A DNA stretch of 33,911 nucleotides from Geobacteraceae bacterium (GTDB taxonomy: Bacteria; Desulfobacterota; Desulfuromonadia; Desulfuromonadales; Geopsychrobacteraceae). The translations under genes and the position numbers were made by a program. This document shows, in pieces, positions 23,271 to 32,629 of the stretch (within the stretch, counting starts at the first letter, position 1; the number at the start of each line of letters is the position of its first letter). Where the stretch lies: NCBI GenBank assembly GCA_007125165.1, contig SLDV01000145.1, positions 1 through 33,911 on the forward strand. The letters are read 5' to 3'. The notes under the pieces are model-generated. The model saw nothing but the letters and a program-made list of their open reading frames with translations. It had not been told where the DNA came from and did no database searches.

Positions 23271-25355
23271 ATGTCCGTTAATGAAACTGAAGCGCATCCC
23301 TTTGATGAATGGGCGTTGCTGATCATCGGGGTCGCTGTATCAATAATGCATATCTGGTTCAATGTTTTTGTTATTCTTTCAAGTTTATGGCAGAACGCAC
23401 TACACTTTGCCGGTTTTGCCCTGCTGGCTGCCATTGCATATCCCTTGCGCCGCAACGGTCCGCTTCTGTTCCGCCTGTTTGATGTGCTGCTCGGAGTATT
23501 GGCGGCGTCCTCGGCTATTTATCTGATTGCCCGGGAAGATGCGATCTATACTCGTGGTATTTATCTGGTGCCATCTGAATGGGTTGCCGGGATTATCGTC
23601 ATTCTCTGTGCCCTGGAATTTACCCGCCGGGTCGCCGGTTGGTTTATCCCGGTGCTGATTGTCGTCGGTCTTACCTACATCGGCTGGTGGGGCAGTCAAT
23701 TGTCCGGCATGTTCCGTTTCTCCGGATTAAAACCGGAGACGCTTCTGTTTCGGAGTATTTATGGTGACGATGCGTTGTTCGGGACCATCGCCCAGATCTC
23801 CTCGTCTTACGTTTTCATGTTCCTGCTGTTCGGCGGATTTCTGCTCCGCTCCGGCGCCGGTGATTTTGTCATCGATATGGCCCGGGCCGTGGCCGGACGA
23901 CTTGTTGGCGGGCCGGGCTTTGTCGCCGTTATCGCATCCGGGTTGATGGGTACCATCTCCGGTTCTGCCGTCGCCAATACAGCCTCGACCGGGGTTATCA
24001 CCATTCCGCTGATGAAGCGAGCCGGTTTTCCACCTAAATTTGCCGCCGGTGCTGAAGCTGCCGCCTCTACCGGTGGCCAGGTGATGCCGCCGATCATGGG
24101 TGCCGGCGCCTTCGTCATGGCCACCTACACCCAGATTCCCTATACCACCATTGTGTTGGTCAGTATTTTGCCGGCATTTTTATATTTTGCCACTGTCGGC
24201 TTTTTTATCCGTATTGAAGCCAAACGCAGCTACGTGACGGCTATGGATGATGAGAGAATTTCGCTGATTGAGGTCATTAAAAAGGGGGGGATCGTATTTC
24301 TGCTCCCCATCGGTATTCTCATCGGTTTGTTGATCTACGGCTTTACTCCGACCTATGCTGCCGGTTACAGCATGATCGCGGTGGTGGTTTCTTCCTGGCT
24401 GACACCGAGGAAGATGGGCCCCAAGGCTATTATCGAGGCTCTGGCCCTGGGGTCTAAAAACATGATCATGACGGCGATCCTGTTGTGTACCATCGGCCTG
24501 ATCGTTAATGTCATCACTACGGCCGGCATCGGTAACACCTTCTCTCTGATGATCAATGAGTGGGCCGGTCACAGTCTGCTCATCGCCCTCGGGCTGGTTG
24601 CTCTGGCATCCCTGGTCCTGGGGATGGGTTTGCCGGTTACCGCAGCTTATATCGTTTTAGGCACCCTCTCGGCCCCTGCTTTACATGGCCTGATTGCTGA
24701 TGGCATGCTGGTGAAGGCCCTGGTCAGCGGTCAGATTCCGGAAGCGGCAAAAACTTTTTTTATGCTGGCGGTGCCGGATAAATTGGCACTGATCGGTGAA
24801 CCGATGTCGGTGGCGACGGCGCGTTCCATTATTGATGCTGTTCCCTTCGAAATGGCGAGCATGGTACGTGAGTCGGTATTAAGTGAACACACTATGACCT
24901 TTGCGCTGTTGTCGGCGCATCTGATCGTCTTCTGGCTCAGCCAGGATTCTAATGTTACACCACCGGTTGCCCTGGCTGCTTTTGCTGCAGCAGCTATCGC
25001 CGGTTCAAAGCCGATGATTACCGGTTTCTACTCCTGGAAGCTGGCCAAGGGGCTTTACATTATCCCGCTGCTCTTCGCCTATACCCCTTTTATTGGAGGG
25101 ACACTGACGCAGGATCTGTATATTTTCTTCTTTGCTCTGTTTGGTCTCTATGCCTTTGCGGCTGGGATCGAAGGCTACATGGAGGTTAAGCTGAACCTGG
25201 TGTTGCGTCTTTTGACCCTGACCTCAGCCGTGATGCTGTTATGGCCGACAGACTGGTGGATCAACGTGGCCGGATGGCTCTTGCTTGTCGGCATTTTTAT
25301 TTTCACCAAACGCAAAGATAGTGCTCAACAGAAGCTTCAGACTGCTTCTGCCTGA
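23271..25355 (+). CDS. TRAP transporter fused permease (DctQ-DctM type, 4TM/12TM)
   Basis: The 694-residue protein combines the small and large TRAP membrane subunits in one chain, as is usual for partners of TAXI receptors. The N-terminal part (about 1-160) has four to five membrane segments like DctQ. The rest has about twelve to fourteen segments with DctM hallmarks such as GLMGTISGSAVANTASTGVITIPLMKR, TGGQVMPPIMGAGAFVMA and GMGLPVTAAYIVLGTL. It should drive uptake with a sodium or proton gradient. CGGAG lies before the ATG. The gene is coupled to the TAXI receptor upstream and followed by a long hairpin. Confidence 0.93.
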   Translation: MSVNETEAHPFDEWALLIIGVAVSIMHIWFNVFVILSSLWQNALHFAGFALLAAIAYPLRRNGPLLFRLFDVLLGVLAASSAIYLIAREDAIYTRGIYLVPSEWVAGIIVILCALEFTRRVAGWFIPVLIVVGLTYIGWWGSQLSGMFRFSGLKPETLLFRSIYGDDALFGTIAQISSSYVFMFLLFGGFLLRSGAGDFVIDMARAVAGRLVGGPGFVAVIASGLMGTISGSAVANTASTGVITIPLMKRAGFPPKFAAGAEAAASTGGQVMPPIMGAGAFVMATYTQIPYTTIVLVSILPAFLYFATVGFFIRIEAKRSYVTAMDDERISLIEVIKKGGIVFLLPIGILIGLLIYGFTPTYAAGYSMIAVVVSSWLTPRKMGPKAIIEALALGSKNMIMTAILLCTIGLIVNVITTAGIGNTFSLMINEWAGHSLLIALGLVALASLVLGMGLPVTAAYIVLGTLSAPALHGLIADGMLVKALVSGQIPEAAKTFFMLAVPDKLALIGEPMSVATARSIIDAVPFEMASMVRESVLSEHTMTFALLSAHLIVFWLSQDSNVTPPVALAAFAAAAIAGSKPMITGFYSWKLAKGLYIIPLLFAYTPFIGGTLTQDLYIFFFALFGLYAFAAGIEGYMEVKLNLVLRLLTLTSAVMLLWPTDWWINVAGWLLLVGIFIFTKRKDSAQQKLQTASA

Positions 25356-25367
25356 TTTTTCATTCAC

Positions 25368-25400
25368 GTCACAACGCCCGGATCTGCCGGGCGTTGTGAC
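25368..25400. terminator. Strong hairpin after the TRAP permease gene, T tract displaced
   Basis: A perfect 14-bp stem (25368-25381 with 25387-25400, core CAACGCCCGG and CCGGGCGTTG) has a 5-base loop and starts 12 bases after the permease stop. The T tract is not adjacent: TTTTTT comes about 12 bases later. It may end the transcript inefficiently or protect its 3' end. Confidence 0.6.
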
Positions 25401-25549
25401 AATGAGCAGCAGTTTTTTGACATTTTCTCTGCTTTATCGTATCGATGCCGGCTTGTCCTGAGTCGTCATAAGCCCTGCCCACGTTGCCGATTTAGCCTCT
25501 GTCGTACTTTCTACGTTTCAGCGCCTGCCTTAATAACATCCCGGATTGC

Positions 25550-25577
25550 TGGACATCTGGAATACATCAGCTACAAT
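25550..25577 (+). promoter_or_regulatory. Candidate sigma-70 promoter for the FapA-like gene
   Basis: TGGACA (25550-25555) and TACAAT (25572-25577) each match the consensus at five of six positions and are spaced by 16 bases. They lie in the 315-base gene-free gap before the FapA-like gene, giving a leader of about 85 bases. Apart from the hairpin near its start I see nothing else in this gap. Confidence 0.45.
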
Positions 25578-25670
25578 CACACTCGACGTATCGACCTGAT
25601 GAACCTTTTACCCGGATCATGGTAGTATGAAAATGATTTCAACGCATTGTTGCCTGACTGTGAGCCCTTT

Positions 25671-27323
25671 ATGACGGATCAGGATTCTTCTCCAGACATC
25701 CAACAGGACCCCGATCTTCTTGCTGTTGAAGAGACTGATGCCTATCGGTTGACATTGCGACTGGCAAAAGAGCAGATGGAATGTGTCGCCGCAATCGAGT
25801 TCAAGTCCCTTCCATCGGCAGCGTTGCAACAAGAATCCGCTCAACGTGAAAACAGTAATGACAATCCGAATCCTCCAGAGCAGGAAACTGCAGACACCAC
25901 AGGAGACGAGGTGAAGGTTGTTACTGAATCCTCCTGTGGTGAAATTTCACTGAACCCCGTCCAATTGATTCAACTTTTGCATCAGCACCAGGTAAGCCGC
26001 AATATCGATGAGGATGCCGTCAAGGAGTTCTGTGCCACGGTTGACCTGCAGCAGAAGCCGTCACCAGCTGTCGTTGCCCGTGGTATCGATCCACAGCCCG
26101 GCGCTGATGGCTGGTTCGAGCTTCTGGTCAAAACCAGTGGAGAAGAACAGGAATTTATTCCAGACAGCAAAGGCCGGGTTGATCTGAAGCGCCTTAATGC
26201 CTTTACCGAAATAGAGGCGGAACAGAAACTTGGTGTTATTCATCCGCCTGAGCCTGGTATCCCCGGTTACACAGTGCATGGTCTGGAGGTTAAAGGGCCC
26301 GCAGGTTCTCCCAGAACAATCAATGCCGGTGAGGGAGTGGTACTCAAATATGGTGGCAGGATGGCCTTTTCCACCAGAGCCGGTCGTGCATTATTTGACA
26401 ATAATACCCTGACCGTAGTTGACCAGCTGGTGATTCCCGGAAATGTTGATCTGAATGTCGGACATATTGATTTCAACGGCTTTGTCGAAATTAAGGGTGA
26501 TGTTCTTGACGATTTTGACGTTCGTTCGACCCGGGGAATCAAGATCAGTGGTCACGTAGGTGCCTGTCATATTGAATCAGAGGGGTCAATAGAACTGGGA
26601 GCTATGGCCGGGCGTGAAATTGGACATATCTTCTGCCAGGGCAATCTGCATGCTCGTTACCTTAACCAGGTGACGGTGGTTTGTTACGGGGATGTGGTTC
26701 TGACAAATGAAATTCGTAATTCTCATGTGCGATCCGCCGGGCACATCGTAGTTGAGCGGGGCGGGATTATCGGCGGGGAGATTATTGCTCTCAAGGGTGT
26801 TGCGGCGGTCACCATTGGCGCCGTATCCGGCCAAAAAACCCGAATAACTGCCGGTGTTTATTTCCCCGATGTTGAACGCAGTGAATACATCAGCCGTCAA
26901 CTTAACTCCATAGAAGAACAGATCAGATCGATAAACGGTGCCATCCGGCCGTTGATGCAGCACTTGCGTAAAGGATCCCAATTTATCGATACGGCCCGGG
27001 CCCGTTTGCAGATTCTAAATGATAAGCTTGATGCTCTCTACCACCAGAAAGCTGCGTTTTCTGCCGAAGTCATGACATCTCAACCTCTTGAAATTGAAGA
27101 TAAAAATCCAAAAATAAACATTCAGAAGGTACTTCGAGACGGAGTTGTTATTGCCCTTGGCAGGGTCAAGGAAGAGATCAAATTTGATCGGCAGGGACCA
27201 TTGTCTATTATTGAGAATACCCGTGACGGCGGTCTGCGCTTTCTTTCGCTGACGGCTTTGCCGGTTTCCGCCGCCGAGATTGAACAGGAAGAAATTGCCC
27301 TGGAAGAAAATAATAACGTTTGA
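25671..27323 (+). CDS. FapA family (DUF342) polymer-forming protein
   Basis: The 550-residue product has a polar N-terminal stretch (about 1-95), an alpha/beta domain (about 95-215) and a right-handed beta-helix-like region of repeated short strands (about 215-420, for example GNVDLNVGHIDFNGFVEIKGDV, then GSIELGAMAG, GNLHARYLNQVTVVCYGDVVL and GHIVVERGGIIGGEI). A coiled region (about 425-475) and a small C-terminal domain follow. This is the DUF342/FapA architecture. Relatives are linked to flagellar and signalling functions, but their activity is poorly defined. The ATG at 25671 is preferred over a TTG at 25647; neither has a strong ribosome site. No signal peptide is present. Confidence 0.85.
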   Translation: MTDQDSSPDIQQDPDLLAVEETDAYRLTLRLAKEQMECVAAIEFKSLPSAALQQESAQRENSNDNPNPPEQETADTTGDEVKVVTESSCGEISLNPVQLIQLLHQHQVSRNIDEDAVKEFCATVDLQQKPSPAVVARGIDPQPGADGWFELLVKTSGEEQEFIPDSKGRVDLKRLNAFTEIEAEQKLGVIHPPEPGIPGYTVHGLEVKGPAGSPRTINAGEGVVLKYGGRMAFSTRAGRALFDNNTLTVVDQLVIPGNVDLNVGHIDFNGFVEIKGDVLDDFDVRSTRGIKISGHVGACHIESEGSIELGAMAGREIGHIFCQGNLHARYLNQVTVVCYGDVVLTNEIRNSHVRSAGHIVVERGGIIGGEIIALKGVAAVTIGAVSGQKTRITAGVYFPDVERSEYISRQLNSIEEQIRSINGAIRPLMQHLRKGSQFIDTARARLQILNDKLDALYHQKAAFSAEVMTSQPLEIEDKNPKINIQKVLRDGVVIALGRVKEEIKFDRQGPLSIIENTRDGGLRFLSLTALPVSAAEIEQEEIALEENNNV

Positions 27324-27448
27324 GGCAGTGCCTGCGTTACAGTCAACATCACATCTGTTATCTGAATTTTCGCTGATTCTATTGTCCGTTTGACGCTTTC
27401 TGTGTGATGATACATGGTCAATGGACAATATTACAAGGAGTCGATTTT

Positions 27449-28018
27449 ATGCTGGTACGTACATTTTTAACCCTTTTGTTCTGTCTGACAACCACCCTGG
27501 TCTTTGCCGATGCGATCGATATCGGTTTTAACAACGAAAGTTTTCACCTTGGTTATGAAAGACCTCTGGTGCAAGACGATTTCGGTGTTGTTTTTGGCAA
27601 TGTCGGTTTCCTTTATAATGGTGATGAAAAAACGACCATGGGTCGTGTCGGTGCAGATTTTGTCGGTAATCCGGGACAGTACCCCGGAACCAGGTTTGGG
27701 ATGGGGACACGACTTTATGCCGGATCAACTGCAAAAAATACCGATTTTATCAATCTGGCCATCGGGTTGCGTGCATCTTACGCCCCGCCGGAATTCGGCG
27801 GGTTTGGTCTTGCCGCTTCAATTTATCATGCTCCCAAGGTTTTTTCCTTCCGTGATGCGGATAACCTGACGCAAACAGAGGTTGTTTTGACCTATGCCCT
27901 GATTCCCAAGGTGCGCTTGAATCTTGGTTATTACAACCTGCGCCTCAAAGAGGATTCAAGAGGCAGTAACTGGACCATTGACGAGGGATTGCGCATCGGC
28001 TTTACTGGTTATTTTTAA
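27449..28018 (+). CDS. YfaZ-like outer-membrane beta-barrel protein
   Basis: The 189-residue product has a signal peptide (MLVRTFLTLLFCLTTTLVFA, cleaved before DAID). The mature part is made of alternating amphipathic strands with many Gly, Phe and Tyr residues and ends in an aromatic residue (FTGYF), as outer-membrane barrels do. Segments such as INLAIGLRASYAPPEFGGFGLAASIYHAP resemble the YfaZ family, whose function is unknown. AAGGAG lies eight bases before the ATG at 27449; the frame upstream to 27404 is not needed. It follows the FapA-like gene after 125 bases and may be independent. Confidence 0.8.
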   Translation: MLVRTFLTLLFCLTTTLVFADAIDIGFNNESFHLGYERPLVQDDFGVVFGNVGFLYNGDEKTTMGRVGADFVGNPGQYPGTRFGMGTRLYAGSTAKNTDFINLAIGLRASYAPPEFGGFGLAASIYHAPKVFSFRDADNLTQTEVVLTYALIPKVRLNLGYYNLRLKEDSRGSNWTIDEGLRIGFTGYF

Positions 28019-28072
28019 TTTTTTACTCGGTGGCCTCTGGCTAATTTTTCACCGGATTCTTCTGTCTGAAGC

Positions 28073-28101
28073 TTGACAAAACTCCTCTTTTAACAGATAA
28101 A
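28073..28101 (+). promoter_or_regulatory. Sigma-70 promoter for the ilvBN genes
   Basis: A perfect -35 TTGACA (28073-28078) is followed after 17 bases by GATAAA (28096-28101), a 4-of-6 -10 match. It gives an ilvB leader of about 100 bases. No leader peptide with clustered Leu, Val or Ile codons was found in that leader, so classical ribosome-mediated attenuation is not supported. Confidence 0.6.
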
Positions 28102-28207
28102 ACACTGTCTTATTGGCTTCATCAAAAAACCCGGACGAAATACTACCAAAACCATCACGTTTTATATAAATTAACAGACAGCACTTTTGACACGATTGAG
28201 GGTAAAG

Positions 28208-29974
28208 ATGAACGGAAAACAGCTACTTCTCAAGGCACTGAAGGAGCGTAAGGTTCGCTTCCTTTTTGGTTATACCGGTGGAGCCATCATGCCGGTTTTT
28301 GACGAAATGGAAAAAATGGGGGTCTTTGAGTTTGTTATGGCACGCCATGAGCAGGGTGCGGCCTTTATGGCCCAGGGCCTCAGTCGGGCCTCCCTGTCTA
28401 CCTCTGCACCACAGATAGGCGTCTGCTTGTCAACCTCTGGTCCGGGAGCGATGAACCTGGTGACCGGGGTAGCCGACGCCCATATGGATTCGGTACCGAT
28501 ACTGGCAATTACCGGCCAGGTAGCCACCGGCGTGATTGCTACCGACGCCTTTCAGGAGAGTGATGTGGTCGGTGTCATGATGCCGATCTGCAAACAGACT
28601 TACATGCCCCTGGTTGCCGATGATGTTGAAAAAACCGTGCACGAGGCCTGCTATGTCGCCACCACCGGCCGTGGTGGACCGGTTGTCATCGATCTGCCCA
28701 AGGATGTTCAGAATCAACAGGTGAAAGATGACTATCGCTTTGATTCTAAAAAATTCCGTCCACATCTGCCCGGCTACTTCTGCAATCCAACTCCGGAACG
28801 TGAGCCAATCAAGCAGGCGATTGAACTGATTAATAAAAGCGAGCGGCCCCTGATTTTCTGTGGGCATGGTGTTATTAACAGTAACGCCGGTGATCTGCTG
28901 CGGCGCTTTGTCGAAAAGGTGAATATACCTGTAGCTTCCACTTTTCACGGCCTTTCTGCCTTTCCGGCAGATCACCCCAAACATCTGGGAATGATGGGAA
29001 TGCACGGCACTGTTGAAGCCAACCGCGCCATTATGGAAGCTGATCTGCTGATTGCATTGGGGATGCGTTTTGACGATCGGGTGACCGGCAAGCTCGAGGA
29101 ATACGCCCAGAATGCAGCGGTTATTCATGTTGATATCGACGCCTCAGAAATTGATAAAAACGTCAAAACAACAGTGGCTATTACTGCTGATGTTTATCGT
29201 ACCCTGCATGTATTGATGGGCGATCCTATGGTGACTTGCATTCCGCGGCGACGCTGGTGGGATAAAATCAACAGTTTTCGTGAGGTGATGAAAGACGATC
29301 TGCGTGAAGAGATCGAAGTCGGCGTCGGCAACGACAACAAACTGCTGATGAAGGGGATTGTTCACCGCCTTTCGGAGGTGACCAAAGGGCGTGACCTGAT
29401 TGTTGCCGATGTCGGCCAGCACCAGATGATGTGCGCACGCTTTTATAATTACCAGACCACCAACAGTTGGTTTGGCTCCGGTGGAGCAGGAACCATGGGT
29501 TGTTCTCTCCCCATGGCCATCGGTGTCAAGCTCGCCCGTCCGAAGGAAAGGGTCTGGTCTATCAGTGGCGATGGTGGTTTCCAGATGAATTTCCAGGAAT
29601 TGGGAACCATCATGGAGAAGAAGATTGATGTCAAAATCATCATCCTGAATAACGGTTATCTGGGGATGGTGCGTCAGTGGCAGACCTTTTTCTTTAACGG
29701 ATGTTATGCCGGGACACCGATGCAGAGCCCCGATTTTGGGCTGATCTCCCAAGCCTACGGCATCCCTTACCGCAAGGTAGAATTGCTCCAGGATGTGGTG
29801 CCGGCGATCGAAGAAGCGATTGCCTGTGAAGGTGCCATGATTCTCGAGTTTGTCTGTGATCCAGCGGAGGTTATTCTGCCGATGATTCCCTCCGGGGGTG
29901 GTTTTGGCGATATGATGACCCGGCATCCCCATGCACCGAAGAAAGATCAGACCAAACAAGGAGAAGCTGCATGA
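28208..29974 (+). CDS. ilvB: Acetolactate synthase, large (catalytic) subunit
   Basis: The thiamine-diphosphate enzyme makes acetolactate or acetohydroxybutyrate in branched-chain amino acid synthesis. The 588-residue product has the catalytic glutamate E48 in ARHEQGAAFMAQG, the GVCLSTSGPGAMNLVTG and VPILAITGQV segments, the FAD region around GMMGMHGT, and the thiamine motif beginning SGDGGFQMNFQEL and ending ILNNGY. The ATG at 28208 follows GAGGG by five bases; a TTG at 28187 is the only upstream alternative. The stop overlaps the ilvN start by four bases. Confidence 0.96.
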   Translation: MNGKQLLLKALKERKVRFLFGYTGGAIMPVFDEMEKMGVFEFVMARHEQGAAFMAQGLSRASLSTSAPQIGVCLSTSGPGAMNLVTGVADAHMDSVPILAITGQVATGVIATDAFQESDVVGVMMPICKQTYMPLVADDVEKTVHEACYVATTGRGGPVVIDLPKDVQNQQVKDDYRFDSKKFRPHLPGYFCNPTPEREPIKQAIELINKSERPLIFCGHGVINSNAGDLLRRFVEKVNIPVASTFHGLSAFPADHPKHLGMMGMHGTVEANRAIMEADLLIALGMRFDDRVTGKLEEYAQNAAVIHVDIDASEIDKNVKTTVAITADVYRTLHVLMGDPMVTCIPRRRWWDKINSFREVMKDDLREEIEVGVGNDNKLLMKGIVHRLSEVTKGRDLIVADVGQHQMMCARFYNYQTTNSWFGSGGAGTMGCSLPMAIGVKLARPKERVWSISGDGGFQMNFQELGTIMEKKIDVKIIILNNGYLGMVRQWQTFFFNGCYAGTPMQSPDFGLISQAYGIPYRKVELLQDVVPAIEEAIACEGAMILEFVCDPAEVILPMIPSGGGFGDMMTRHPHAPKKDQTKQGEAA

Positions 29975-30441
29975 AAAGGCGTGCCATACTTGCATTTACC
30001 CTTGATCATCCCGGGGTTCTTAACAAAATATCCATGCTGATCCGTAAAAAAATGTACAACGTCGATACCCTTACCGTCTGTCGCTCGCGAATTCCCGGTG
30101 TCAGTCGAATGACCATTACCTTGCGTGAAAATGATCAGGCCAGGGTCGACCAGGTCGTCCGGCAGTTGGAAAAGTTCACCGAAGTCATCTCGGTGAAGGA
30201 ACTGGATACCGATCACAGTTACTGGCGCGAAGTAGCTATTGTTAAACTGGAGATGGACGCTTCGGTACTCGATACCTTTCATGGCCGTTACAACTTCGAA
30301 ATTCTCGAACAGAAAAGTGACGACATCCACATTCTCCAGGTTGCCGGCTCAACCCGACGTATCGATGCCTTCCTGGATGAAGTCGGTCAGGAGCATATCG
30401 TTGAGATCGCTCGTACCGGGGTCACGGCGATGGAGAAGTAG
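29971..30441 (+). CDS. ilvN: Acetolactate synthase, small (regulatory) subunit
   Basis: IlvN (IlvH type) activates the large subunit and confers feedback inhibition by valine. The 156-residue product begins with an ACT domain (about 3-75: ILAFTLDHPGVLNKISMLIRKK and the MTITLRE strand), followed by the C-terminal domain with the ILQVAGSTRRIDAFLDEV segment. Length matches the family. The ATG overlaps the ilvB stop (ATGA), and AAGGAGAA lies upstream within ilvB, so the two subunits are translationally coupled. A G-rich repeat begins right at the stop codon. Confidence 0.95.
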   Translation: MKRRAILAFTLDHPGVLNKISMLIRKKMYNVDTLTVCRSRIPGVSRMTITLRENDQARVDQVVRQLEKFTEVISVKELDTDHSYWREVAIVKLEMDASVLDTFHGRYNFEILEQKSDDIHILQVAGSTRRIDAFLDEVGQEHIVEIARTGVTAMEK

Positions 30442-30485
30442 GGAGTGGGGAGTGGGGAATAGGTAGTGGGAAGTAGGGACTGGGA
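30441..30485 (+). repeat. G-rich degenerate tandem repeat with six G tracts
   Basis: From the ilvN stop onward the plus strand has GGG, GGGG, GGGG, GGG, GGG and GGG tracts separated by AGT-, AAT- and ACT-type spacers, a degenerate GGGAGTG-type repeat of about 45 bases. Such a run could form a G-quadruplex in the transcript between ilvN and ilvD. It also resembles slippage-prone intergenic repeats. Confidence 0.7.
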
Positions 30486-30511
30486 ATAAATTTCTTAGAT
30501 AAGGTATGCTG

Positions 30512-30559
30512 TCGGGGTGTGGTGCTGGTAAAAACGAGCGTTACACCCCGATTTCTTTT
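30512..30559 (+). terminator. Terminator or attenuator between ilvN and ilvD
   Basis: TCGGGGTGT (30512-30520) pairs perfectly with ACACCCCGA (30543-30551) across a 22-base loop and is followed by TTTCTTTT. The 9-bp GC-rich stem and T-rich tail fit an intrinsic terminator. It stands 18 bases before the ilvD ribosome-site region, so it may reduce or control read-through into ilvD. Confidence 0.65.
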
Positions 30560-30577
30560 GGCTGAAGGAGACCATAG

Positions 30578-32281
30578 ATGAAGCGACGCAGTGGAACAAT
30601 TACTGGTGATCCGGGTGGTTCGAATTGGGTTGAGCGGACAGCGGCTCGGACCATGTTGCGGGCGGTGCGTTTTAATGACGAGGACTTCACCAAGCCGTTG
30701 GTGGCGCTCGCGGTTCCCTATACCAATGGTACCCCTTGCAACGATCATATCCGTATACTCGGCGATCTTCTTCAGGCCGAGATGGAGGCGGCCGGAGCCA
30801 AGGTGATTGTGTTCGGTACGCCGGTGGTATCCGATGGTATCTCCATGGGCACCGAAGCGATGAAGTACTCCCTGGTCAGCCGTGAAGTGATTGCCGATGC
30901 TATTGAAGTGATGACCGAAGGCTATCAGGTGGACGCGGTGGTGACCCTGTCCGGTTGTGACAAAACCATCCCGGCGGCGCTGATGCCGATTGCCCGTAAT
31001 GATCTGATCGGATTGACCCTCTACGGTGGCAGTATCCGCCCCGGTCATCATGGCGGAAAAGATCTCAATATCGTCAGTGCCTTTGAAGGGATCGGCGCCC
31101 ATAGTGCTGGGAAAATTGATGCTGACGAACTTCGTCAGATCGAATGCCATGCCTGCCCCGGTTCCGGCTCCTGCGGCGGGATGTATACCGCCAACACCAT
31201 GGCCGCCGCAATTGAAGCCCTGGGGATGAGCGTCCCCGGCGGCTCATCGAATATGGCAGTGGAACTGGATAATCAACCATCAAGCGATAAGCAGGGAGAT
31301 CTGCGCCGCACGGCAACAACCCTGATGACCTTGCTTCAGCGCGCTATCAGTGCCCGGCAGATCATGACCCGCAAAGCCTTCGAGAATGCCCTGACCCTGG
31401 TCTGGGCCCTGGGAGGATCGACCAATGCCGTATTGCACCTGCTGGCCATGGCACGCGAGGCCGATGTGCCTTTAACCCTGAAGGAAATGGCGGATTTTAC
31501 CGCCGAAGTGCCGTTGCTCGGCAACTTTAAACCCTATGGGCGCTATCTGATGAACGATCTGCATCCCCTGGGTGGCGTCCCCATGGTGATGAAACACCTG
31601 CTGGGTGCCGGCCTGCTGCATGGCGATTGCCTGACGGTGACGGGAAAAACCCTGGCTGAGAATCTGGCCAACGCTCCTGATCTGCCTGCCGGGCAGGATG
31701 TGGTTTTTCCGGTTTCCAGCCCCTATGCGACTGCCGGTAAACATATTCGTATGCTGTTCGGCAACCTGGCTCCGGAAGGGTGCGTGCTCAAACAGAGCGG
31801 TAAGGATTTAACCACCATGCGTGGTCCGGCGCGGGTGTTCGAACGTGAAGAAGAGGCCATGTCGGCCATTCTGGCAAACAAAATCAATCCGGGTGACATT
31901 GTCGTGATCCGTTTTGAGGGTCCGCAAGGTGGCCCCGGCATGCGCGAGATGCTTTCTCCTTCCGCCGCCCTGATGGGCGCCGGGCTCGGCGACAGTGTCG
32001 CCCTTTTGACTGATGGACGCTTCTCCGGCGGAACTCACGGTATCATGATCGGCCATATCTCTCCCGAAGCTCAGGTTGGCGGTCCCCTGGCACTGGTAGA
32101 GGAGGGGGATCAGATTGAAATCGATCTGGATCATGAGGAGCTTAATGTGCTCGTGGATGATAGCGTGCTGGAACAACGTCGGGAAGGTTGGAAGGCACCT
32201 TTCCAGAAGATCCAACGTGGTGTCCTGGCTAAATACGCGCGTCTGGTCTCATCGGCTTCCAGTGGCGCTGTGACCTCGTAA
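30578..32281 (+). CDS. ilvD: Dihydroxy-acid dehydratase
   Basis: IlvD dehydrates dihydroxy acids to the keto-acid precursors of valine and isoleucine, using an Fe-S cluster and Mg. The 567-residue product has C54 in GTPCNDH, C127 in SGCDKTIPA and C199 in [19 protein letters not shown], the three conserved cluster or active-site cysteines, plus [17 protein letters not shown] and the C-terminal [17 protein letters not shown] lies before the ATG. The order ilvB-ilvN-ilvD makes a near-complete pathway segment; ilvC is not in the window. Confidence 0.96.
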   Translation: MKRRSGTITGDPGGSNWVERTAARTMLRAVRFNDEDFTKPLVALAVPYTNGTPCNDHIRILGDLLQAEMEAAGAKVIVFGTPVVSDGISMGTEAMKYSLVSREVIADAIEVMTEGYQVDAVVTLSGCDKTIPAALMPIARNDLIGLTLYGGSIRPGHHGGKDLNIVSAFEGIGAHSAGKIDADELRQIECHACPGSGSCGGMYTANTMAAAIEALGMSVPGGSSNMAVELDNQPSSDKQGDLRRTATTLMTLLQRAISARQIMTRKAFENALTLVWALGGSTNAVLHLLAMAREADVPLTLKEMADFTAEVPLLGNFKPYGRYLMNDLHPLGGVPMVMKHLLGAGLLHGDCLTVTGKTLAENLANAPDLPAGQDVVFPVSSPYATAGKHIRMLFGNLAPEGCVLKQSGKDLTTMRGPARVFEREEEAMSAILANKINPGDIVVIRFEGPQGGPGMREMLSPSAALMGAGLGDSVALLTDGRFSGGTHGIMIGHISPEAQVGGPLALVEEGDQIEIDLDHEELNVLVDDSVLEQRREGWKAPFQKIQRGVLAKYARLVSSASSGAVTS

Positions 32282-32296
32282 ACAAGGGTCCCTGCC

Positions 32297-32629
32297 ATGA
32301 ATCCCGCCAATCTTTTTTCATCCATACCAGATCAGCTGCCGGATGAGCTGGTCGACCTTCTCGAAGATAAGGGGCAGGTTCGGATCGAGCGGATTGTCTC
32401 GCGCGGCCACGCCTCGCCACCAGGTTTCTGGTACGATCAGCAGCAGGACGAGTTTGTTCTGTTGTTGCAGGGAGAAGCAGAACTGGAACTACTGGATCCG
32501 GAGGAGCATCTGCGCCTGCAGGCAGGGGATTACCTGTTGATTCCGGCGCGCCGTAAGCACCGGGTCACCTGGACGAGCAGTGAAGTGGATTGTATCTGGC
32601 TGGCGGTTTTTTATCATGAACAGGAATAG
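32297..32629 (+). CDS. Small cupin-domain protein
   Basis: The 110-residue product has a single cupin barrel. WYDQQQDEFVLLLQGEAELEL corresponds to the first cupin motif, and LRLQAGDYLLIPARRKHRVTW to the second, with its histidine in RKHRV. Motif 1 lacks the usual HxH pair, so metal binding may be weak or use other ligands. The function is unknown; small cupins of this kind occur as isolated proteins in many bacteria. It starts 15 bases after ilvD and overlaps the glycosidase gene by 14 bases, so the three are probably co-transcribed. Confidence 0.85.
   Translation: MNPANLFSSIPDQLPDELVDLLEDKGQVRIERIVSRGHASPPGFWYDQQQDEFVLLLQGEAELELLDPEEHLRLQAGDYLLIPARRKHRVTWTSSEVDCIWLAVFYHEQE

Noticed and set aside
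28108-28207. Leader peptide for ribosome-mediated attenuation of ilvB
   Set aside because: No short frame with a ribosome site and clustered Leu, Val or Ile codons is present in the leader.
29144-29995. 283-residue minus-strand open frame
   Set aside because: It is antisense to ilvB and the start of ilvN; the sense genes have complete motifs and ribosome sites.
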